NCBI GenBank assembly: GCA_002428895.1
Contig: DIYC01000125.1
Coordinates: 1,750 to 10,172 of the forward strand
Direction: 5' to 3'
DNA length: 8,423 nt
Source of the DNA: Burkholderiales bacterium UBA6064
GTDB taxonomy: Bacteria > Pseudomonadota > Gammaproteobacteria > Burkholderiales > Burkholderiaceae_B
In this document: positions 1 to 5,386 of the stretch, piece after piece
Layout: each line of letters starts with the position of its first letter
Numbering within the stretch: position 1 is the stretch's first letter
Position numbers and translations under genes: made by a program
Notes under the pieces: generated by a model
Databases searched by the model: none
What the model was told of the DNA's origin: nothing
Seen by the model: only the letters and a program-made list of their open reading frames with translations

Positions 1-89
1 ACTGTATTTGCTTGACGTGCAACACGACCCGTTTCTAAAACAACTTTATCACGACCGAATTGAAATTCTTTTGAAACAACATTAAACAT
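1..89 (-). CDS. pnp: Polyribonucleotide nucleotidyltransferase (PNPase), N-terminal fragment
   Basis: Only the first 29 codons are inside the window; the gene runs off the left edge. The peptide begins MFNVVSKEFQFGRDKVVLET and continues GRVARQA, which matches the start of the first RNase PH-like domain of PNPase (family pattern: K-x-F-Q-x-G, then LETG-x-x-ARQA). PNPase is the phosphorolytic 3'-5' exoribonuclease of the RNA degradosome in many bacteria. The start at 89 is chosen because GGAG at 100-97 lies 7 nt upstream; another ATG at 93-91 is closed by a stop after three codons and is not used. The gene follows rpsO in the same direction, the classic rpsO-pnp pairing, here with an unusually long spacer of 384 nt. 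Identity is confident despite the short fragment because motif and synteny agree. Confidence 0.93.
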   Translation of the reverse strand, partial: MFNVVSKEFQFGRDKVVLETGRVARQANT

Positions 90-278
90 TCATTGACTCC
101 ACATGTTTAATCCACAACGTTATATCCGTTTTAATGATTGATTAATCCTGACATAAAACGTTATCTAAACTTTTGATTTATAGATATTTGGATTTAAATT
201 TTACTGTATTAGAACTTATGTTTTGCTTATCTACTTATACGTCAACCATTTTATGGTTACTTAGCATAGTAGCCATCC

Positions 279-326
279 CTGTTTTGCTTTCACAAAACAG
301 CTTAATTGCTGTGCAAAGCATAAGCT
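279..326 (-). promoter_or_regulatory. Two adjacent hairpins in the pnp leader
   Basis: Two inverted repeats abut. The first in transcription order pairs AGCTTA (299-304) and TGCT (307-310) with AGCA (317-320) and TAAGCT (321-326), giving 10 bp with a 2-nt bulge and a 6-nt loop. The second pairs CTGTTTTG (279-286) with CAAAACAG (293-300) around a 6-nt loop. They share two bases at 299-300, so both cannot be complete at once. Neither has a downstream U-run, so they are not intrinsic terminators; RNA processing or translational control of pnp is the likely setting. Confidence 0.5.
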
Positions 327-355
327 CTGTTTATTTCAGCGTTTTTGTTTTCATG

Positions 356-404
356 GAGGCCACTAAGAGTTGAGCATATAAAAAACCCAAGTCTTAGTAG
401 CCTC
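356..404 (-). promoter_or_regulatory. Long imperfect stem-loop, candidate RNase III-type pnp leader element
   Basis: Positions 392-404 pair with 356-368 to give 13 consecutive pairs in minus-strand RNA. After one C-C mismatch, three more pairs (388-390 with 370-372) close a loop of about 15 nt. The plus-strand version has a C-A mismatch at 361/399, which becomes a G-U wobble in minus-strand RNA, so the structure is best formed in the pnp-sense transcript. In Escherichia coli a long leader stem near the pnp transcript 5' end is cut by RNase III and PNPase then represses its own translation; a comparable role here is inferred from position and shape. Confidence 0.5.
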
Positions 405-412
405 TCCATAAG

Positions 413-442
413 CCTATAATTTTGTTGTTACACTGTACACAA
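413..442 (-). promoter_or_regulatory. Candidate pnp promoter
   Basis: TTGTGT (442-437) and TATAGG (418-413) are separated by 18 nt. Each matches the sigma-70 consensus at four of six positions. The predicted start near 406 would put the long stem at 404-356 at the very 5' end of the pnp transcript, as in Escherichia coli. The match is modest and the element overlaps the hairpin at 421-446, so this is a prediction only. Confidence 0.35.
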
Positions 443-446
443 CAAA
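421..446 (-). repeat. Hairpin directly behind the rpsO terminator
   Basis: TTTGTTGT at 421-428 is the inverted complement of ACAACAAA at 439-446. Inside, TAC (429-431) pairs with GTA (435-437), with one bulged base at 438, giving 11 bp over a 3-nt loop. Its 5' arm in the RNA is the U-rich tail of the preceding terminator, so the two structures are linked. It could act as a 3'-end stabiliser for rpsO mRNA or as part of a read-through switch to pnp; no function is shown. Confidence 0.45.
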
Positions 447-466
447 GGGGGAGCTAATGCTCCCCC
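443..466 (-). terminator. rpsO intrinsic terminator
   Basis: Eight nt after the rpsO stop the RNA folds GGGGGAGC (466-459), loop ATTA (458-455), GCTCCCCC (454-447), then UUUG and further U-rich sequence. The stem is a perfect GC-rich 8 bp. The U-tract is short and interrupted (TTTGTTGT), so partial read-through into pnp is plausible, as is known for rpsO-pnp in Escherichia coli. Confidence 0.8.
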
Positions 467-473
467 AAACGTC

Positions 474-743
474 TTAACGACGTAAACCTAATGCTTGGAT
501 CAATGCGGCATAACGTGCATTGTCTTTGCGGTTTAAATAATCTAACAAGCTACGACGTTGGTTAACCATACGAATCAAACCACGACGAGAGTGGTGATCG
601 TGTTTGTGTGCTTTAAAGTGAGCTTGTAAATCGTCGATTTGAGCAGACAATAAAGCAACTTGAACTTCTGGTGAACCTGTATCACCCTGGCAACGTTGAT
701 ATTGAGCAATAATTGCCGCATTATTTAAATTTTCTTTAGACAT
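474..743 (-). CDS. rpsO: 30S ribosomal protein S15
   Basis: This 89-residue protein is S15, a primary 16S rRNA-binding protein of the small-subunit platform. Diagnostic family blocks are visible: [16 protein letters not shown] in the first third, [15 protein letters not shown] in the middle, [13 protein letters not shown] after it, and the terminal LGLRR. Length equals the usual 89 residues when translation begins at MSKEN. The frame stays open upstream to a GTG at 755, but that codon overlaps the Shine-Dalgarno sequence. GGAG (752-749 region) lies 6 nt before the ATG at 743 and 3 nt before the adjacent ATG at 746, so 743 is preferred. It sits between the leuA terminator and pnp; a GC-rich terminator follows its stop. 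In Escherichia coli S15 represses its own mRNA; I see no clear equivalent pseudoknot here. Confidence 0.97.
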   Translation of the reverse strand: MSKENLNNAAIIAQYQRCQGDTGSPEVQVALLSAQIDDLQAHFKAHKHDHHSRRGLIRMVNQRRSLLDYLNRKDNARYAALIQALGLRR

Positions 744-799
744 CATATTCTCCACATGCGCAAAAACCCGTTGACTTAGAACCGATTTAAGCGTGATTT

Positions 800-827
800 A
801 AAAAACAGCCGACACCGCAGTCGGCCA
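800..827 (-). terminator. leuA intrinsic terminator
   Basis: GCCGAC (825-820 in RNA order), a 6-nt loop and GTCGGC (813-808) form a perfect 6-bp GC-rich stem, extendable by two G-U pairs at the base. It is followed by UG and a run of six U (805-800). It lies 38 nt after the leuA stop and is the clearest intrinsic terminator in the window. It also lies downstream of a possible rpsO promoter at 838-866, so it may additionally affect rpsO. Confidence 0.85.
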
Positions 828-837
828 GCAGTTGGCT

Positions 838-866
838 ATGATAGGTTATTTTTTTAAAAAAATCAA
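838..866 (-). promoter_or_regulatory. Candidate rpsO promoter overlapping the leuA end
   Basis: TTGATT (866-861) and TATCAT (843-838) are 17 nt apart. The -10 hexamer matches sigma-70 at five of six bases and the -35 at four. The -35 overlaps the leuA stop codon, and the spacer contains most of a T7A7 palindrome (849-862) likely to be bent. The predicted start near 831 would place the 800-825 terminator inside the rpsO leader, which argues either for attenuation or against this promoter. Confidence 0.35.
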
Positions 867-2401
867 ACTTGCGGATTAAGTTTTTCAGTTTTTTCTGCCA
901 ACTTATTAAGCGCCGACAAATACGCTTTGGCTGCAGCAACCACAATATCAGGATCAGCGCCGACACCATTCACAATACGCCCCCCCAACTGAAGTCGCAT
1001 AGTGACCTCCCCTTGCGACTCGGTAGTGCCGCTGGTGATCCCATTAACCGAAAACAATAATAATTCTGCGCCGCTGTTCACAAAAGATTCAATGGCTTTG
1101 ACAGTGGCATCGACAGGGCCATTCCCTTCCGCTTGTACGGCAACCTCTTTGTCTTGAAATGAAAAAACAACTCGCGCCATGGGTTTTTCGCCCGTTTCTG
1201 AACGCTGAAATAAAGACACGAAGCGATATTGATCACTTCGGTGATCGCCGGCCCCCGAAACAATCGCATGAATGTCTTCATCAAAAATTTCGCTTTTTTT
1301 ATCCGCAAGATCTTTGAAACGCTGAAATGCATCGTTAACAGTTTGCTCGGAAGATAATTTGATTCCCAAGGCTTCAAGCCTTTGTTTAAAGGCATTTCGA
1401 CCAGACAATTTACCCAACACAATTTTATTGGCACTCCAACCAACTTCTTCGGCAGTCATCACTTCATAGGTTTGCCTTGCTTTAAGTACCCCGTCTTGAT
1501 GAATTCCAGAGGCATGTGCAAACGCATTTGCCCCCACAATTGCTTTGTTGGGCTGCACCACAAAGCCTGTAATATTGGAAACCAATTTAGAAGTAGGTAC
1601 AATTTTTTCTGTATTAATACCCACATGAAGATTAAAGAAATCTTGGCGAGTTTTAATCGCCATGACAACTTCTTCAAGGGCACAATTGCCAGCGCGTTCA
1701 CCAAGACCATTAATGGTACATTCTACTTGGCGAGCGCCACCGATAGCCACCCCTGCCAAGGAATTGGCCACTGCCATCCCTAAATCATTATGACAATGCA
1801 CCGACCAAACAGCTTGACTGGCATTGGGCGTCATTTGCCGCAATTGACGAATAAACTCACCATACAAAGAGGGAACCGCATAGCCAACTGTATCGGGTAT
1901 ATTCACCGTGCGGGCACCAGTTTCAATCACTGCCTGACACACTTCAGCCAAAAAAGGAAGTTCTGAGCGATAACCATCTTCCGCAGAAAACTCAACATCA
2001 TCGGTGTATTCAAGCGCTTGCTTTACTGACTCAACCGCCTGTTTCATCACTTGTTCTGGCGACATTCTTAACTTAACCTGCATGTGCAACGGTGAGGTTG
2101 CAATAAAGGTATGAATACGCCGTTTTTTAGCCGTTGCTAGCGCCAAACCTGCCTGTTCAATATCACGAGGATTGGCTCTTGCTAAAGAGCACACCACAGA
2201 CTCAGTAACAACATTGGCGATGGCCTGAATGGACTCAAAATCACCCCGACTGGCGGCGGCAAAACCAGCTTCAATCACATCAACCCTTAAAATTTCAAGT
2301 TGTTTAGCGATTCTTACTTTTTCATCACAGGTCATTGAAGCGCCTGGACTCTGCTCACCATCTCTTAAGGTGGTGTCAAAAATAATTAATTGTTCTGACA
2401 T
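863..2401 (-). CDS. leuA: 2-isopropylmalate synthase
   Basis: The 512-residue product condenses acetyl-CoA with 2-oxoisovalerate, the first committed step of leucine synthesis, in the cytoplasm. Length and order are those of the bacterial family: an N-terminal HMGL-like TIM barrel (about residues 5-275) with [16 protein letters not shown] at 8-23, HCHNDLG at 202-208 and NGLGERAGN at 231-239; a linker region with [11 protein letters not shown] at 297-307; and a C-terminal LeuA dimer/allosteric domain (about 370-505) that binds leucine for feedback inhibition in the family. By homology D14, H202, H204 and N239 are the metal ligands, and R13 is catalytic. GGAG at 2411-2408 is 6 nt before the ATG, supporting this start. 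It is downstream of pssA with a 328-nt leader containing its own promoter candidate, and is closed by a strong terminator. Nothing suggests damage. Confidence 0.97.
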   Translation of the reverse strand: MSEQLIIFDTTLRDGEQSPGASMTCDEKVRIAKQLEILRVDVIEAGFAAASRGDFESIQAIANVVTESVVCSLARANPRDIEQAGLALATAKKRRIHTFIATSPLHMQVKLRMSPEQVMKQAVESVKQALEYTDDVEFSAEDGYRSELPFLAEVCQAVIETGARTVNIPDTVGYAVPSLYGEFIRQLRQMTPNASQAVWSVHCHNDLGMAVANSLAGVAIGGARQVECTINGLGERAGNCALEEVVMAIKTRQDFFNLHVGINTEKIVPTSKLVSNITGFVVQPNKAIVGANAFAHASGIHQDGVLKARQTYEVMTAEEVGWSANKIVLGKLSGRNAFKQRLEALGIKLSSEQTVNDAFQRFKDLADKKSEIFDEDIHAIVSGAGDHRSDQYRFVSLFQRSETGEKPMARVVFSFQDKEVAVQAEGNGPVDATVKAIESFVNSGAELLLFSVNGITSGTTESQGEVTMRLQLGGRIVNGVGADPDIVVAAAKAYLSALNKLAEKTEKLNPQV

Positions 2402-2421
2402 AAAATACTCCGAGTATGAAA

Positions 2422-2449
2422 TAAGAAAAATTGGTGTTTAAAACCAATT
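2422..2449 (-). terminator. Terminator-like hairpin ahead of leuA, possible attenuator
   Basis: AATTGGT (2449-2443 in RNA order), a 7-nt loop and ACCAATT (2435-2429) form a perfect 7-bp stem followed directly by UUUCUUA. The stem is AU-rich and therefore weak for an intrinsic terminator. It ends about 20 nt before the leuA ATG. CCAATT at 2517-2512, inside the upstream small ORF, could pair with its 5' arm (AATTGG, 2449-2444), offering an alternative fold. Attenuation is a hypothesis. Confidence 0.4.
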
Positions 2450-2477
2450 GAACTGTACAGATTAGCTTTGGTCGAGT

Positions 2478-2606
2478 TTAGATGCGCGCCACGCGCAGCA
2501 AACCCTCGGAGAATTGGAGGCAATCGCGCAAAAAAACCTTAGACCAAAGACGCAAAGCCTTTAAGCAAGAAGCAATCAAAGAAACAGTAGCAGAGTTTTT
2601 TTGCAT
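2478..2606 (-). CDS. Small leader ORF upstream of leuA, 42 codons
   Basis: An ATG at 2606 opens a 42-codon frame ending with TAA at 2480-2478. The peptide starts MQKNSATVSLIASCLKALRL and ends RVARI. It has eight leucines (positions 10, 15, 18, 20, 26, 30, 36, 37), about 19% of residues, and is net basic (seven K/R against two D/E). I recognise no family. It begins about 25 nt after the predicted leuA transcript start and finishes 28 nt before a terminator-like hairpin, the position of an attenuator leader peptide. Against this, leucine codons are spread out, not clustered, and there is no good Shine-Dalgarno sequence (the nearest AAGG is about 17 nt upstream). It may be an untranslated chance frame or part of a structured leader RNA. 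Confidence 0.35.
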   Translation of the reverse strand: MQKNSATVSLIASCLKALRLWSKVFLRDCLQFSEGLLRVARI

Positions 2607-2638
2607 AGAAAGATGTCGAAAACCTTGTATACCTTGAC

Positions 2639-2666
2639 TATATACCAATGTTTAAGTGGGTGACAA
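2639..2666 (-). promoter_or_regulatory. Candidate leuA promoter with extended -10
   Basis: TTGTCA (2666-2661) matches the -35 consensus at five of six positions. TATATA (2644-2639) lies 16 nt downstream and is preceded by TGG, giving an extended -10 (TGnTATATA). An alternative register is TATAGT (2642-2637) with an 18-nt spacer. The start site would fall near 2632. This would allow leuA to be expressed independently of psd-pssA. Confidence 0.55.
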
Positions 2667-2729
2667 TACAACCAACCCTTCAAACAAACAGCACTTCGAA
2701 ATTAAAAGCAATAAGACAACACAATTGAA

Positions 2730-3557
2730 CTAAAAAGTTTGGTCATCTTGAATATCAGCAGATCTAATTTTGTACCCTTTTATTTTTTGAAACAAGAACA
2801 CCACGTAACCTGACAAGGCATACACCGAAAATAATGCAAACAAAATTTTGGGCGGGTCTTGTGATGCCAGCACAAATACGATTGGAATCATGGCCAAGAC
2901 TAAAAAAGGAACACTTTTTTTAAAATGAAATTCTTTGCCACTAAAGTAAGGAATACTTGAAACCATGGTTAAGCCAACAAAAAAGGTGATGCCCCAGGCC
3001 AACCAATGAACTTGACTGCCTGTCACTTGCGCATCGTTAAATGCCCACACAAAACCAGAAACCAACGCAGCAGCTGCAGGACTGGGCAAGCCTTGAAACC
3101 AAGACTTGCCCGCAGTTGAGGCTTTAGTATTAAAACGTGCTAAGCGCAGAGCAGCACAAGCAACATACACGAAGGCAGCAGCCCAACCGATTTTACCCAG
3201 CGCATGTAAAGACCACAAATAAACAATTAAAGCAGGCGCAACCCCAAAAGAGACCATGTCAGCGAGGCTATCGTACTCTGCCCCAAACGCACTTTGTGTA
3301 TTAGTGAGCCGAGCAACCCGACCATCAAAGACATCAAAAACCAACGCAATAAAAATAGCAATCGATGCCAGAGAATAATTACCATTGATGGCTTGGACAA
3401 TGCCGTAAAAACCAGAAAACAATGCAGATGTGGTAAACAAATTGGGCAACAAATAAACGCCTTTATGTGGCGGCAAAGTTTCACTGCCATCACCTGAACG
3501 TTTAAGCCCAGCAACACGATGAAAATCAAGATTATTTTTGTTTCGACGAAAACGCAT
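2730..3557 (-). CDS. pssA: CDP-diacylglycerol--serine O-phosphatidyltransferase (phosphatidylserine synthase), integral-membrane type
   Basis: The 275-residue protein transfers phosphatidyl from CDP-diacylglycerol to L-serine, making phosphatidylserine at the inner membrane. The complete CDP-alcohol phosphatidyltransferase signature is visible: D75-x2-D78-G79-x2-A82-R83-x8-G92-x3-D96-x3-D100; these aspartates bind the metals and act in catalysis in the family. Several hydrophobic stretches (roughly 35-56, 62-75, 102-118, 122-138, 183-203, 215-232 and 238-258) indicate a polytopic membrane protein. It is therefore the membrane-embedded (Bacillus-like) type, not the peripheral phospholipase-D-like PssA of Escherichia coli. 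A basic, soluble N-terminal tail of about 30 residues precedes the first segment. The gene starts 4 nt after the psd stop, and no Shine-Dalgarno is apparent, so translational coupling to psd is likely. Psd uses its product directly. Confidence 0.95.
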   Translation of the reverse strand: MRFRRNKNNLDFHRVAGLKRSGDGSETLPPHKGVYLLPNLFTTSALFSGFYGIVQAINGNYSLASIAIFIALVFDVFDGRVARLTNTQSAFGAEYDSLADMVSFGVAPALIVYLWSLHALGKIGWAAAFVYVACAALRLARFNTKASTAGKSWFQGLPSPAAAALVSGFVWAFNDAQVTGSQVHWLAWGITFFVGLTMVSSIPYFSGKEFHFKKSVPFLVLAMIPIVFVLASQDPPKILFALFSVYALSGYVVFLFQKIKGYKIRSADIQDDQTF

Positions 3558-3561
3558 ACAA

Positions 3562-4206
3562 TTAAGAGGCCAACTCAGCTAAAACCGTGGTAGAAGCTAG
3601 CACTTTGTCACCAATTGCTACTTTAGGGATGCTTTCAGGGGGAAGATACACATCGACCCGAGAGCCAAATCGAATAAAACCATAACGTTGACCTTTTTCA
3701 CACAGATCGCCCAACTTAACGTAGCACAAAATACGACGAGCAATTAAACCTGCAACTTGAACCAAAGTCACTTGCACACCGGTAGGTGTTTGAATGACTA
3801 CGGCATTGCGCTCATTTTGCAAAGAGGCTTTATCAAGATCCGCATTTAAAAAAGAACCTGGGAAATACTCAACGGATTGAACCTGACCAGACAGTGCAAT
3901 ACGATTTGAATGCACATTAAACACATTCATAAACACTGAAATTTTAAGGGCTTCGCGATTGGCATAGGGATCATGAGTACGCTCAACAGCAACAATTCGA
4001 CCATCGGCCGGAGAACTAACCCAGTTAGGCTGACTGGGCACAAACCGAGGGGGATCACGAAAAAATTGGAGCTGAAAAACAAACAACAACCAGATTAGAA
4101 CTGACAACCAAGCAAGCCCATACAGTTGCACAACAATGCCAAACAAAGCAGTAAGAACCAAAAAAGGCCAACCTTCGCGAGCAATTAACGGATGCGGATA
4201 ATTCAT
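3562..4206 (-). CDS. psd: Phosphatidylserine decarboxylase proenzyme, short type
   Basis: The 214-residue proenzyme converts phosphatidylserine to phosphatidylethanolamine. It is of the short class found in many Betaproteobacteria and archaea, not the ~320-residue Escherichia coli type. Two hydrophobic segments at about 13-30 and 32-48 anchor it to the membrane. The catalytic part shows SPADGR (65-70), [13 protein letters not shown] (90-102, with H99) and the self-cleavage site FGSRVD (180-185). By homology, cleavage between G181 and S182 gives a beta chain and a short alpha chain of about 33 residues whose N-terminal serine becomes the pyruvoyl cofactor. It lies 54 nt after the response-regulator stop and 4 nt before pssA. 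The ATG at 4206 lacks a clear Shine-Dalgarno sequence; a TATAAA at 4243-4238 in the gap could be a -10, but no well-spaced -35 is evident. Function is confident. Confidence 0.95.
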   Translation of the reverse strand: MNYPHPLIAREGWPFLVLTALFGIVVQLYGLAWLSVLIWLLFVFQLQFFRDPPRFVPSQPNWVSSPADGRIVAVERTHDPYANREALKISVFMNVFNVHSNRIALSGQVQSVEYFPGSFLNADLDKASLQNERNAVVIQTPTGVQVTLVQVAGLIARRILCYVKLGDLCEKGQRYGFIRFGSRVDVYLPPESIPKVAIGDKVLASTTVLAELAS

Positions 4207-4260
4207 GAGTCAAGTTAATAATCTAAAGACTAGTCATTTTATAAGAAAACAACGCGATTT

Positions 4261-4677
4261 TTAATGCAAAAAACCATTCTTCGCAACAGAATAGCCACAA
4301 ACAACCTCAAGCGTGTGCGCAATCACCTCGATTAAGATGGGTTTGCTCAAATGGGCCTGCATACCCACCTCAAAGCAACGCTCAATTTCACAGCGAGAAG
4401 CATGCGCCGTCAAGGCAATGATCAAAGTTTTAGGTAACTGCTGCGCTTGCTCAAATTCTCGTATTTTCAATGTGGCTTCGAACCCATCCATCAACGGCAT
4501 CGATAAGTCCATAAAAATCAGATCGATATTGGGGTTGTTTTGAATTCGAATCAAGGCTTTTAGGCCATCAACAACCCATTCAGAGTCTAAGCCTAATTTT
4601 TTTAGAAAATTTTGCACCACCAGCGCATTCACTCGATTATCCTCAACCACGAGAATGTTGGGTTTTTTGAGGTTCAT
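4261..4677 (-). CDS. Single-domain response regulator (CheY-like receiver)
   Basis: The 138-residue protein is one receiver domain with no output domain. All core positions are present: acidic pair E12-D13 in ILVVEDNRVN (8-17), phospho-acceptor D57 in FMDLSMP (55-61), T90 in ALTAHA (88-93) and K112 in SKP (111-113). The VVEDNRVN and MDLSMPLMDGFEA wording resembles receivers of hybrid kinases. It is the likely partner of BphP, which has a full kinase but no receiver of its own. Its start overlaps the end of the heme oxygenase gene by 35 nt. No alternative start shortens the overlap without cutting the first beta strand, so coupled translation is expected. Deinococcus and several other bacteria keep a similar small regulator beside bphP. 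It may relay phosphate to another protein or act by protein contact; the downstream target is unknown. Confidence 0.92.
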   Translation of the reverse strand: MNLKKPNILVVEDNRVNALVVQNFLKKLGLDSEWVVDGLKALIRIQNNPNIDLIFMDLSMPLMDGFEATLKIREFEQAQQLPKTLIIALTAHASRCEIERCFEVGMQAHLSKPILIEVIAHTLEVVCGYSVAKNGFLH

Positions 4678-5386
4678 GAATTACACCACTTAAGAAAGAT
4701 TGAATCACTACATTCTGTGGCATCAATTGCAAAAACCATTGACGATGCAACTTAAACATAGACTCAGCAGCTTTTAAAATCAACTCTTGCTGCACGACAG
4801 ACAACGACAACCCATTGATCACCGACTTTACTTTTTTTCTAAGCTCAGGAACCTGCTCATGATAAGCATACATGGCCAAACCATTTGAATGACCCAAAGG
4901 CAACTGCCAGCGAGTACGCAATTGCCTGGCAAGCAACTGCCCACCGCCAAGGTCACCTAAAAAACGAACATAAGCCAAAGCAAGCGTCCGTTCAAGCGAG
5001 CCATGAATTGACTCAATTAAATCTTTAGGCAAATTCACAAGACTTTGAGTGCTACTGCCACCACTTAAAACTTGAATATCTTCATCGATCAATTGACTGC
5101 GAAACACAGGGTAAAACGCTTCCAAGGTTTTATCATAAACCTGAGACCAACTCTTAATTTCCGCTTCCAAAGACTGATAAACCAATCGTAAACCTAATAA
5201 ATACTGTAGATAAACAGACCGAGGTAGATCGCCACTGAATAACAACTGTGAAAAAGGGAGTTGCTCTAAACTGGCGTGTAGAGGCTCAGTCTGCTCACGC
5301 AAACGATCGGTTAACGGGGCAGACCTCGAGTCTTTGTGGTTAAGCCCAGAACGATTAAATGGGCAATGAGAAATTTTGGCTTGCAT
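4643..5386 (-). CDS. bphO: Biliverdin-producing heme oxygenase
   Basis: The 247-residue protein belongs to the HO-1-like heme oxygenase family, which opens heme to biliverdin, CO and iron in the cytoplasm. Key marks are a proximal histidine candidate H37 in EQTEPLHASLE (31-41) and the distal helix AYVRFLGDLGGGQLLARQL (138-156), where D145 corresponds to the catalytic aspartate of the family. The usual GDLSGGQ is here GDLGGGQ. The protein is somewhat longer than typical bacterial members: about 24 extra polar residues precede the first helix and a tail follows the last helix. The start overlaps the bphP end by 32 nt. I find no ATG, GTG or TTG between it and the conserved region, so the overlap is probably genuine. 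Its role next to bphP is to provide the chromophore biliverdin; iron acquisition from heme is a less likely alternative. Confidence 0.93.
   Translation of the reverse strand: MQAKISHCPFNRSGLNHKDSRSAPLTDRLREQTEPLHASLEQLPFSQLLFSGDLPRSVYLQYLLGLRLVYQSLEAEIKSWSQVYDKTLEAFYPVFRSQLIDEDIQVLSGGSSTQSLVNLPKDLIESIHGSLERTLALAYVRFLGDLGGGQLLARQLRTRWQLPLGHSNGLAMYAYHEQVPELRKKVKSVINGLSLSVVQQELILKAAESMFKLHRQWFLQLMPQNVVIQSFLSGVIHEPQKTQHSRG

Larger units (their letters stand above)
90..473 (-). other. Long structured rpsO-pnp spacer / pnp leader
   Basis: This 384-nt gap has no convincing gene. It is AT-rich and holds, in minus-strand order, the rpsO terminator hairpin (466-447), a second hairpin (446-421), a promoter candidate (442-413), a long imperfect stem (404-356), two neighbouring hairpins (326-279) and a small AACCAT/ATGGTT hairpin (258-244). 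The last ~150 nt before pnp show little structure apart from two copies of AACGTTAT at 116-123 and 157-164. In Escherichia coli the rpsO-pnp spacer carries the pnp promoter and a leader stem cut by RNase III for PNPase autoregulation; assigning the same role here is inference. Confidence 0.55.
2402..2729 (-). other. leuA leader region between pssA and leuA
   Basis: This 328-nt gap holds, in transcription order: an extended -10 promoter candidate (2666-2639), a small ORF of 42 codons (2606-2478) with a GC-rich hairpin TGCGCG/CGCGCA (2497-2483) near its end, an 8-bp long-range pairing CTTTGGTC (2549-2542) with GACCAAAG (2473-2466), the palindrome CTGTACAG (2453-2460), a terminator-like hairpin (2449-2429) and a 13-nt palindrome at 2405-2417 that covers the leuA Shine-Dalgarno sequence. 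No terminator for pssA is visible between 2729 and the promoter. The amount of structure suggests regulated expression of leuA. Confidence 0.5.

Noticed and set aside
116..164. Two copies of AACGTTAT 41 nt apart upstream of pnp as an operator pair
   Set aside because: The core AACGTT is a simple palindrome in AT-rich DNA and only two copies occur; insufficient to call a site.
173..373. Plus-strand hydrophobic 66-codon ORF in the rpsO-pnp spacer
   Set aside because: It begins with TTG (or an internal ATG at 218) without a Shine-Dalgarno sequence, runs antisense across the pnp leader hairpins, and its hydrophobic composition is what AT-rich sequence gives by chance. No promoter is evident.
744..755. 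Extended GTG start for rpsO at 755
   Set aside because: It would put the Shine-Dalgarno GGAG inside the coding sequence and add four residues absent from the 89-residue S15 family norm.
1078..1783. Long alternative frames inside leuA on both strands
   Set aside because: They lie wholly within the clearly coding leuA frame and have no family features.
2453..2460. CTGTACAG as a LexA-like operator
   Set aside because: The SOS box needs a spacer between CTGT and ACAG; here they abut directly, so it is only an 8-bp palindrome.
4207..4260. A psd promoter built on TATAAA at 4243-4238
   Set aside because: The only -35-like hexamer, TTGCAT at 4269-4264, is 20 nt away, which is outside the useful spacing; too weak to annotate.
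4643..4677. Gene overlaps in the phytochrome module interpreted as frameshift errors
   Set aside because: Each protein is complete with its conserved ends intact, and the overlapping frames belong to separate families, so a fusion broken by an error is not supported.
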